The notes beneath the pieces were generated by a model, which was given only the letters and a program-made list of their open reading frames with translations, was not told the DNA's origin and searched no databases. Shown here piece after piece: positions 54,903 to 64,000 of a stretch of DNA of 64,000 bases. The translations under genes were made by a program, and so were the position numbers. Positions within the stretch are counted from its first letter, which is position 1. Every line of letters starts with the position of its first letter. The stretch comes from Chaetoderma sp. LZ-2023a (lineage: Eukaryota; Mollusca; Caudofoveata; Chaetodermatida; Chaetodermatidae), in the NCBI GenBank assembly GCA_034401795.1, contig CM067373.1, positions 86,028,021 to 86,092,020 on the forward strand. The letters run 5' to 3'.

Positions 54903-55278
54903 AGGCTGGATTCCATAAGCGCGGAAACGGAGACGGAAACGGAAGCGGCAAAATCGATTCTATTGATTTTAATGTGTGATTCCTTAAGCACGGAACGGCA
55001 CATGAAACGGCACACAAACGGGAACGATATTTCGAGCGCTCCATGTAGCGATTCAGAAGTTGTCGGCGCGTCAACCGCGAAGGGAATTCCAAGAAATGAC
55101 GCTATATCAGGGGTATTCCTGCACGATTTTCGACTGCATAGGCACATGGTAATTGAATTTACAGACGTAGCGAATGCCGCCTCCTTTTATATGGAATCAC
55201 ACCTCGCGGCAAGCCGCACACGGTAACGCTTCCGCCTACCCCTTCCGTCTCCGTTTCCGCGCTTATGGAATCCAACCT
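54903..55278. mobile_element. 376-bp MITE with 36-bp inverted ends and TAA duplication
   Basis: The left end is AGGCTGGATTCCATAAGCGC and the right, reverse complemented, AGGTTGGATTCCATAAGCGC; the match runs 36 bp (through GGAAACGGAGACGGAA) with one mismatch. TAA flanks both sides (54900-54902, 55279-55281), as in PIF/Harbinger-type elements. It sits inside the nuclease-family pseudogene, and removing it with one TAA rejoins the frame (SNP-L-DDVSST). It carries no transposase. Confidence 0.9.
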
Positions 55279-56039
55279 TAATGGGTTGCTCGAATCTTGA
55301 TCGGGGCAGTTTGATTGGACCCATTGAGCAAATCCCTTTATAATAAATTGCATGAATGCTTCATACACTAGCTTATGAACTCGAACAGCCCGGTTGTAAT
55401 GACGCCCCTCAGTGACTGCAGAAACAGATCCTTCTGCAATGATTCCGGTTTCAATACACGAATCCCGGAATCCAGCATCTGCAAATCGCTTGACGATAAT
55501 GGCAAGTAGCATACAGGCTGTGTGGAAGCTTCCTAGTCATTCCACTATCGGTTTGAACTTCGTATTCTCTTTCCAGATAACTTCAACGACCTTTGCATAC
55601 ATAGCCTGGTAAAATAGACACACACACAATCTCGTCTAGCCGCAAAGTATCCTTAATTTTCATCGCTTGACACAAAACTTCATACACTTTATCATTAATT
55701 TTGGATGCGTAAAATTGTACTAACAAGCTACGTGTTAGTGCTTTAATAAACAAAGATTTTAAAATCTTGATGCGTATTGCTTGAATGACAGATATTGTTT
55801 TGAGCAGTTATTTGCTTTCCAATCTACTTGATGATTTAGAAAAGAAGGATGGGTTAGACAAACTGCAATATCTTTGTGGGAAATCAACCGAGCGTCATCC
55901 CATATGTCTCAAAATGTGGCCAAGATATCGGGCGATGAGGCTATTGCAATTTAATCAATCGGAATTCATGGAAAGTAATTATTTAACAAACTGATCTGAA
56001 GTTTTTGAAGAAAAAACACGAAAAAAACTTGTAACTTTA

Positions 56040-57879
56040 TACCCCGCCAAAAAATTTGGCATGGTATTATGTAATGCCGCTGTCCGTCCATCCGTCCGGG
56101 CGGGCGTGCGGGCAGCTGAGTGGTTTCCGGATGATAACTCTGTTACCGTTTGTCAGATCGTATTGAAACTTCATAGGGTGGTTTGTTCTTGGTCTTGGGA
56201 AGAAACCTATCGAAATCGACGATGATCCGAAATCCAAGATGGCTGCCAGCCACTGGTGGCCATCTTGAAAATTGGATTCCGAATGATAACTCCGTTACCG
56301 TTTGTCGGATCGTATTGAAACTTCATAGGGTGGTTGGACTTGGTCGTGGAAAGAACCTTATCGAAATCGACGATGATCCGAAATCCAAGATGGCCGCCAA
56401 ACACCGGCGGCCATCTTGAAAATTGGTTTCCGGATGATAACTCCATTACCGTTTGTCAGATCGCATTGAAACTTCATAGGGTGGTTGGACTAGGTCTTGC
56501 GAAGAAACCTATCGAAATCGACGATGATCCGAAATCCAAGATGGCCTCCAGCCACTGGTGGCCATCTTGAAAATTGGTTTCCGAATGATAACTCTGTTAC
56601 CGTTTGTCGGATCGTATTGAAACTTCACAGGGTGGTTGGACTTGGGTCTTGGAAAGAAACCTATCGAAATCGACGATGATCCGAAATCCAAGATGGTCGC
56701 CGTGGACCAATCAAATTCTAGCATGTTTGGCTGCCATATTCAATTTTTTTATTTGATGAATTTTGAAGCCGAAATTTATTTTCTTAACCAGCTTACTTGT
56801 CAGTCAGCTGTCGTATAGCGATGACCTCGTCCATCTTCTGTATGTCCGTCCATCCATCTGTCTGTCTGTCACCAACAATGGTGGCTCATTTTGTTATTTC
56901 TTGACGGATTGACACCAAACTTGGTCACGATGTTAATGTCGGCATCTAATATCTGTGTTGTAAAAATGAAACTGATTGGGCGTCAAATGCCAGAGTTATC
57001 ACTCCTTAAATATTTGCAGTCTCACTTTCATAGGGGAAATATAGGTTTGTTCCCACTGTCTACTGATTTATCACCATGTCAAATTTTATTGCCAAAGTAG
57101 ATTTAACTCCAATTAACAGATTAACCTTTCCATCACTGGCCAAATATTTAAGATATGTATTGTGCTCTGACATCTATGGTCTTAAAAATATTTTGAAATG
57201 TTTTTGATTGAAAGTTGTTGCTGCCTTAGGCAGCAATGAAAGTTGTTGCTGCCTAAGGCAGCGATGACTTTCAGTCAAATTATTTTCTAAATCAACTCCA
57301 GCTCACCCTACCCCTCCTGCTAACTTGGTGATTCAGCCAGATGTGCATGTGTTAAATGGATTGTGTGGTGGTGGGGAATAACCTGCTATAAAGATCACCT
57401 ACCTGCCTTTGGAGACCATTTTCTTCAATTGTATTTAAACCTCTAGTAACCGTCTGACTGCCGAGTTTTTGAAGATGACATATTCCAAAGGTTATATCTC
57501 TGAACCTGATAAATATTTTGAAAACAATTGGACTGAAAGTTGTTGGTGGCTAAGCCACCAACAACTTTCAGTCGAATTGTTTTCAAAATATTCAACAAGT
57601 CAAGTTTTTGAAAATTGAAATTATTGGCTGCCTTGGCTTGCAGCAGTGAGACAGTTAAGAAACCAGCTGTTGTTAGCACTGATATCATCCATTTTTGCTT
57701 AAACATTGTTCAAAATCACTAATGCAAAAAAACAGTCCAGAGATTGTTGTCAATATCTTGAAAACTAAACCATTTGACTGAAAGTCATTGGAAGTGGCAC
57801 CGATGGATGTAAAACTTAAATAAGATTAGTTGAAATGCCAATGTTCCAGGTGAGCGATACAGGCCCATTGGGCCTCTTG
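56040..57879 (+). repeat. Repeat block: four 152-bp tandem units, hairpins, GGTGAGC tail
   Basis: The block starts 'accccgccaaaaaatttggc', a head seen in other animal repeats. Bases 56120-56700 hold four ~152-bp units with 'gataactctgttaccgtttg', 'tgaaacttcatagggtggtt' and 'gaaatccaagatgg' (starts 56132, 56285, 56436, 56587). Two family-2 hairpins lie at 57190-57290 and 57507-57600. The tail at 57847-57879 ('caggtgagcgatacaggccc') is the AGCTCACC-repeat tail. Frames through the units are by-products. Confidence 0.75.
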
Positions 57880-57884
57880 TTGTT

Positions 57885-58830
57885 GATATGTGAATAAGAC
57901 ATCAGTGTTACACAAATTTGCCGAAAATCTTGGCATTTTGCATTTCCAAATGCAAATCTAGCTTTGTATCAAGATCACAATGACTGTGACCTCAAGAGTC
58001 TGAATGTCTGTGCTGCTGCTCCTGTTTGAGGTAATTATATGACGATGCTTAGTTCCAATAATTTGGCAAATTCTGAAATAAAGGCCAAACAAGCTAAGCA
58101 GAACCAAACTGGGAAAGTTTGCATTTTATACAAATGTTACGATGACCTTGACCTCAATATTATTGTACTTCTTATAGGTAAACATGTGAACAAGTTAAAT
58201 TCAAGTAGGGTGAACGAATCCTGAGACATAAGACAATATGTTTAGCTAAAATTTAAATGAAAAGAAGTTTTATTAGGTCGCACTCAAAAACTGAACTGTT
58301 AATAATAGAGTATTATACCAATGTTACAGCGGCCTTAATCTTTGATCTCCATATCACTGTGTTCCATCCGGTAGATATATGTAATCGTGTCTAAGTTTAG
58401 TCCGAATAAGGTAAAGGCATGGCTCCATCCCTGTGCTATAAGGAAGCATGTGTTCAAATATAGTCCCAACATGCCCAATATGGTGAAGCCATACTGAGAT
58501 ATAAGATGTTATGTTGAGCTAAACGCAAAACTTAACCATAAAAGGTAGTTTGATACCAAGGTCATAGTGACCTTGAACTTTGACTTCAATACCATTGTGC
58601 TCCATTCCCTTGTTATAAGGAAGCATGTGTCCAAGTGTAGTCCCAATAATGCCGAGATAGATGGTATGTTGAGCTAAACGCAAAAAAGTAGTTTTATACC
58701 AAGGTCACCGTGACATTGAACTTTCAGCTCATGACCTCAATATCATTGTGCTCCATCCTCTTCCTATAACTAATAAGGCACTATCGCTTATAAGACAGTA
58801 AAACCTAGCGGTTTTGCGTAGAATTGTAAC
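57885..58830. repeat. Uninterrupted copy of the repeat that hosts the 4.1-kb element
   Basis: Bases 57885-58033 match 27885-27996 and bases 58034-58260 match 32128-32360. The junction 'gaggtaattatatgac' contains one TA (58032-58033), the inferred empty insertion site. Downstream are about three ~190-bp units with 'gaccttgaactttgacttca' and 'aagcatgtgtccaagtgtag'. Bases 58830-59507 show nothing recognisable. Confidence 0.75.
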
Positions 58831-59507
58831 ATGGCATTGCAAGTAATACAAATCCCCTCGATTCCTGCTTTTGTTGAAATGACATGCGAGGAATCTGACT
58901 GCTCCTTATAACTGGTATATGTGCTTACATTATAGTGTTTGTTGTAAGGAGATAACGCCAAATTAATGAAGTATGTATTTTTCAAGGGTGATTGCTCTGG
59001 CAATTACTGATGGTAACTAACAAAACAGGAACTTGAACTCGGTCTTAACATTATTAATTTAAATTATTAATTTGGTTCAAATCCACTTACGGTAGTCTAG
59101 TCCGAGTTATTGCTTGGAAAGGTGATAATATATTAGATATTGACTAAAGGTAATGGGACATGAACTTGGCATCCGCCTCTGTAGCATTATGGTATATTCT
59201 GAATTCGATTCGAATAGTTTTTGTGTAGCCTGATAGTTAGATAGATATGTGCACGAATACACTAAAATTGTGCCCTTTCTGATAAAGCATGAAAGTTGTA
59301 TTTGAAGTTGGGGTTAATTTTCAGATATGGATACATTTCAGATTTGTTTTTGGCATTACCATGGCAACCGTTTTTGAAATTATCAAATATGAGAAAATGA
59401 CGGAAACACTGATATTTCCATAACTGTAATTGATAGGAAAGTACTTTGAGCATGGTTTCATATGATTTATAGTCCTGGTTACATAGTTACATCATGTCCT
59501 TTTCATT

Positions 59508-61660
59508 TTGAGGCCAATGTCATTTAAAACAATACAGTCAAATGCCACTGCAATGTTACCCTTATTCCCCGATGACTCTAACTCTGTTGCAATGATCCGA
59601 CACTCAATTGATGTGATCAAACTGGCCACTGAGCATGTAAATCCGGGACAGACGCCGGTCATTACTCTAGACCACTCACTCTATGCGATTGCTAAGAAAA
59701 TTTATTGGAATTGTTCAGAATTGTATGAAGAAAAATGTGTTATTATACTTTGAGTTCTTCATACGGAAAGGACTGAGCATGCTTGGCGAGTGGCTCAAGG
59801 GTAACGGATGTGTAGAAGCTTTATTGCAGACTGAGGTAGCGTAGGCAGGCACTGCAGATTCCTATCTAAAGGCATCCCATGTCGCTCAAACTAGGCTGCA
59901 CACCAAGTGACGGCATGTTGTTTGTATACACGGCTAAGGAAGGCATACACAATATACAGCAAGAAACTAGAAGGCAATGGAGATACGCCGAAGAGCTTTG
60001 AAACATGGAGTAAGTGCAGGTGTTCAGAGCCTACAGTTTCTGTACTGGCATACATCTTTGCACTTGGAGCTTCTTTGCACTTGGAGCTTCTTATCCTTGT
60101 ATTTGTGCGAGAAGCAAACTTTCCTCTTTATGTAGACTGTCTAACTAAACTTGTAGCCAGGTATTTCAGCATGGATCTCTTCAATTATGTAAGATGGGCA
60201 TCAGTCCACATCCGTGACATGATCAATCTTAAGACAACTAACCCTGCCATAGATACAGAATTCTGTAAGGGGAATTTATTTGTAGTGCAGAAAACACAGC
60301 AAGTATTCTCCTCCATGGCTATTAACCCGGCACATGAACAGAAGTGAAGGATGACGGAGGAGTTATTGATCTCACGCTGGATGACTGCAGGGCCAGAAAT
60401 TGCTTGTGTTATCATTGAAACTGAGGAGTCCATGAATAGAGGTGCACACAATGAAGGACTACCAAAAACAGCTCATCATGACCAACAGGAGAGTATCCAA
60501 CAGATATTTGCCAAACATGTCACATCATTAACAAAGGTTGGAGAAGAAATGGGTAATCCATTTCTTGAAGAAAGCAATGACTTGCTGAGGTTTGATACAC
60601 ATATCATAGGCAAGGAGGCGCTTTCATATACCCAACTCGCTGAAAAATGAGGAGAACCGTATCAGCTCTTTGTCAGAGAGACAAGTGAAACAATCAAAAA
60701 GTCTGTCTGAGCCTATCAAGAAAAACAAACTGACCGTGTTTCTTCTTCCAACTAATCAAAACATGTCAAACCACCAGCTGCAAGTGGCCTCACTGAAGTG
60801 ACTGCTCTTTGTTTTCATGTTTGTACATTGCCTGTCAGACATGTGGAAGTAGCCCGGATGAGTTCTGTAAACATAACAACCAGGCATGTCCACCCACCTT
60901 GTCTGACAATGGAAAATCACGCCTTGGGAAGAAGGCAGACTTACTTGAGTGTCTTGAGGGCACCAGAGATTCTCGAAATGACGCTCCTATCATTGATCTC
61001 ATCATTTTAGATGGGCCAGCACTAGTGAATATGTTATAACGAGGAGGTGCCAGACTATGCAACCCGTGTTTTTCTGCTTTACATAGCCAAACAGCTACAT
61101 GCAGTGTCATTCGTGGAGACATTGTATAGGATGTCCACTGGGAACAAAGCCTTAAATCTCAAACGAGAAGCAAGTGGGTTAAGGTCATAAGAAGGCGGGT
61201 GGAATCGACCACAAACTTCCTGGCAACTGCCAACAGTTCTTATGGATTGATGACAAGACTGGGCTTTTCGCCTTTGTCAAATTATGCCATGACGACTGAA
61301 ACTGACAAGCTGGTAGTTGCAACAAAGGGCCAAATGTGGTTTCTAACCATCAAAGAAATAATTCAGGTCTAGCTCCATGCACTCAAGAGGCAGACATTCG
61401 GATGTTGTTACACAGTGCTGATGCAGCAACTAAAAAATGTGAGGTTTATGCTTCGTACAGTCGACGCTGACGTAGTAGTTTTTGCTGTATCTGTTGTATC
61501 TACTCTAAAGCTGAAGGAATTGTGTGTAGCTTTTGGTGTTGGCAAAAACTTTCGATATATTGTTCATGAGATGCTTACTTGGACCAGAAAAAGCCTGTGC
61601 ACTTCCTATGTTTCGTGCCTTTACAGGATGTGAGTGTCAGCATTTGGCAAGGTTGGCTAA
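59508..61660 (+). pseudogene. XPG/FEN/PIN-like nuclease family protein, copy 3 (badly decayed)
   Basis: Fragments in changing frames follow the family order. TPVITLDHSLYAIAKKIYW (59655-59715) is followed by a GEWLKGNGCVEALLQ piece (59785), REANFPLYVDCLTKLVARYF and RWASVHIRDMINL (60110-60230), LFVVQKTQQVFSSMAINPAH with HEQ (60280-60345), ISRWMTAGPEIACVI (60370), MGNPFLEESNDLL (60550). The nuclease part has CGSSPDEFCKHNNQACPPTL, IDLIILDGPALVNML (61000), RTVDADVVVFAVSVV (61455, the DxD region) and FRAFTGCEC-like text near 61615, where GCDT has become GCEC. The N-terminal part and Cys-rich C-terminus are not visible. It resembles copy 2 more than copy 1. Confidence 0.72.
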
Positions 61661-61779
61661 AAACCTGTAATAAAGCAATCTACCAATTCTCAGTTGAATA
61701 GCTTGAAAGAAAGGTGGACACTGCTGGTGCCAAACCCTGATTCATGATCCAGAATTGTCATCACCAAATGACTGGGGCT

Positions 61780-62340
61780 GGACTTTCAAGGCCAAATAAC
61801 TCTGGGTAAATTTGACACAAATTGAAGGAATTTGATGTTGGCCTCACTATTTGTTTTACTAAGCGGTATGCCAAAACTGGTTCAAACTGTTGCAGAAAAA
61901 CACACGTTATTGTTTGGAAACAGACTTCTTGATTCTCATACTTTCAAGGGCAAATAACTCCAGGTAAATTTGACATAAATTGATGGAATTTGAACTTGGC
62001 CTCCGTATTCACATCACCAAGCGGTATGCAGTGGTTCAAATCGATGCAGGCAAACAAGTTGTCCAGAAACGGATAATTTTTTGAATTTCATACTTTCAAG
62101 GGCAAATAACTCCATGGACAGAATTCGAACTTGGCCTTCGTATTCCCATCACTAAGCGGTATGCCAAATACAAGTTATTGTCCGGAAACGAATAATTTTT
62201 GGAATTGCATACATTTCAAGGGCAAATACTGCCAGGTAAATTTGACGTAAATTGAAGGAATTCTAGCTTGGCCTTTGTATTCGCATTACTAAGCGGTATG
62301 CCGAAGCTGGTTCAAATAGCACAGGCAAACCAGTTATTGT
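61780..62340. repeat. Four diverged tandem units of 120-160 bp
   Basis: Each unit has 'tttcaagggcaaataactcc', 'aatttgacataaattga' and 'ctaagcggtatgcc'; unit starts are near 61785, 61943, 62093 and 62213. No gene. Confidence 0.8.
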
Positions 62341-62829
62341 CAGGATACCAATCAATTTGAATGTCTGTAGGAGTGGGCGCATTCCTATATCCCGTCGAAC
62401 TTTGTTTTCCACATTTGTTAGTGGTTCTCGAGATACTCCCGTTGCTTTACTTTGGGATATTTTGGAACAAATCCAAGATGACCGTTAACTCGAAAGTTTT
62501 GGAGATTTTGACGTTTCTAAAAATTTGCTGAAATCCAAGACATGCAAAATGGCCACCATCCAAATTTGCCAATCATCTTTATTTGAACAAACTTGGATTC
62601 CTATGCCCACAGGATATTGCCGCCCTAAAGGTTAAAATCAGTCCACTCGGTCTAGAGAAAATTTCCAATTGCTTTAGTATGGTAGTTTTTGACAGGAAAA
62701 AATTCAAAGATAGCTGCCACACCATTTATCAGACACTTTCGAAAGTGGGAAACATGAAATCAGCATATCCAAAAACCAATTTCGGCTTCAAAATCCATCA
62801 CATAAAAAATCCAATATGGCCGCCATAAG

Positions 62830-63960
62830 ATAATTACCCTCATGTTTTGTTGAAATCGGGGAATGAGTTGAATAGCATTTTAAATGGTTCGGGGAAAATT
62901 TTCAAAAATCCAAGATGGCCACCAAAAAATCAACCAACCAAAATTCTGAATAGACGTGCTAGAGCCTACCACTATAGTATCCATCCAGGAAAACTTTGTT
63001 AAAATCTGTCAAGAAACTAAAGAGTGGGATTTTTTACAATTTCCGGTCAATTTCTCAAAAGATTTTCACCCAAAAAATTGATCAATCAAAAATTATGAAT
63101 AGAAGTTTTAGAGCCTACCACCATAGCACTCATCTAGTCAAATTTGGTTGAAATATGTCAAGCAGCCGAGTAGTAGCATCTTGACCATTTCTGGTAATTT
63201 TTCATAAAATCTGAGATTTTCACCGAAAGAATTGATCAATCAAAATTGTGAAAAAATGCTCTAGAGCCTACCACCATAGAATCCATCTAGCCAAATTTGG
63301 TTGAAATATGTCAAGCAGCCATGGAAGAGTAGCAGTTTTACCATTTCTGGTAGATTTTCACCCAAAAAATTGATCAATCAAAGTTCTGAACACGTACTAG
63401 AGCCTACCACCATAGTGCATCTAGCCAAATTTGTTTGAAAAATGTCAAGGCATCTATGGAGTAGCATTTTGACCATTTCCGGTAAATTTTTCACAAAATC
63501 TAAGATTTTCACCCAAAAAATGTATTAATCAAAATTCTGAAGAAGTTCTAGAACCTACCACCATAGAATCAGTCTAGTCAAATTTGGTTTAACCCTATAA
63601 CACTCATATCAGCCAAAAACGGCTTCGGCAGTGTTCTTGGGAAATGTCCATTTGCAGACCAAGACTATTTTTGAAAATTTACCACTAGAACAACTGGCTC
63701 GATAACTCATTCTAGTGGTAAATTTTCAAAAATAGTCTTGAACAAATTCGAGGGTTAGAGCCAAATATGTCAAGTACCTAAGGAGTAGCGTTTTGACAAT
63801 TTAAGTTTTCACCCCAAAGAATTTACCAACCAAGGTTCTGAAAAAAGTCTGGAGGGTACCAGCATAGGATCCTGGTTGGCATCGGTCAAAGCGTTATTTG
63901 ACGGACAACAGACGGATGGACGGCTGCCATGGTATAAGCTTTCAGGCCAGGTGAGCTAAA
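62830..63960 (-). repeat. AGCTCACC repeat, minus orientation, with ~150-bp units
   Basis: The head is at 63940-63957 on the minus strand (ttcaggccaggtgagct). About seven units carry 'agcctaccaccatagaatcc', 'tagccaaatttggttgaaat' and 'ttgatcaatcaaaattctga'. A family-1 foldback hairpin sits at 63642-63740. No gene. Confidence 0.7.
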
Positions 63961-64000
63961 CTGTTAAAGAGAAGCGATTTAATGGACAACAGGCGGATAG

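Larger units (their letters stand above)
43806..55830 (-). pseudogene. XPG/FEN/PIN-like nuclease family protein, copy 2, interrupted
   Basis: Read right to left. The upstream part (about 55830-55280) has SLLVQFYASKINDKVYEVL, MYAKVVEVIW and FADAGFRDSCIETGI. After a MITE the frame resumes with DDVSSTIAAL, then SREGNWSLHLAAI-stop, TNYARYLPRYLDNM, and HPDIYKQLCAGDFSVQ. The nuclease part has FIIDGMNLVQKV (about 53720), FDVYRDLF, EEADTRVVLHA (about 53325), LDTDVLILFLAN and FTGCDTVEAMAGRGK (about 53080), the XPG/FEN-like acidic set, with GCDT intact. The tail has FGWNLYSDGSG and Cys-rich KCTDMCSLRLCVN. The Polinton (43879-52515) sits in the last codons; left of it the same frame continues into an acidic end and TAA at 43806-43808. 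A TGG-to-TGA type stop near 55545, a TGA near 54635, a TAA near 54412 and a frameshift near 53350 indicate decay. Confidence 0.78.

Noticed and set aside
55785-55994. 69-codon plus-strand ORF as a separate gene
   Set aside because: It lies opposite the upstream part of the nuclease-family pseudogene, whose motifs are on the minus strand.
1-64000. tRNA, rRNA or snRNA genes
   Set aside because: No cloverleaf with A and B boxes and no rRNA-like stretch was recognised while reading either strand.

Overview
The window is a repeat-rich piece of an animal genome, probably a marine lophotrochozoan such as a bivalve. That guess rests on spliceosomal introns, a clear animal TDP1 gene, a dense mix of DIRS, Penelope, hAT and Polinton elements, and a repeat beginning AGCTCACCTGG..CCAAGTGAGCT that I associate with molluscs. 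The species is not established.

Bases 1898-40647 (+) hold the 3' part of one host gene. Nine exons splice in phase into about 351 residues of tyrosyl-DNA phosphodiesterase 1 (TDP1), from the first catalytic lysine to the stop codon. No long open reading frame marks these exons; they were found by reading for TDP1 motifs between splice sites. Earlier exons lie left of the window. The introns have filled with transposons. The 19.2-kb intron (6972-26141) contains stacked DIRS-like copies (8681-18248), then a Penelope-like element on the minus strand that is split by a 5.5-kb repeat (20108-25601), which in turn carries an apparently intact hAT transposon (22140-25460) with a perfect 8-bp target duplication. 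The next intron (26258-33738) carries a 4.1-kb element (27997-32125) with terminal inverted repeats and a TA duplication. It encodes a decayed protein with an XPG/FEN/PIN-like nuclease signature and a C-terminal cysteine-rich domain.

Downstream of TDP1, bases 43806 to about 55830 (-) hold a second, different member of the same nuclease family. It is interrupted by a shortened Polinton/Maverick (43879-52515) and by a 376-bp TAA-flanked MITE (54903-55278). Removing the Polinton in silico lets the nuclease reading frame run on into an acidic tail and a stop. A third decayed member lies at 59508-61660 (+). The rest is tandem repeats, foldback hairpin repeats and old repeat units.

The most interesting signal is this nuclease family: three divergent decayed copies in 33 kb, one of them bounded by inverted repeats inside a repeat whose empty site can be read from a paralogous copy at 58032. 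This looks like a mobile element family, possibly related to the Academ superfamily, which I recall as including XPG-nuclease-encoding lineages; I could not check this. All calls come from reading the sequence; no database search was run.
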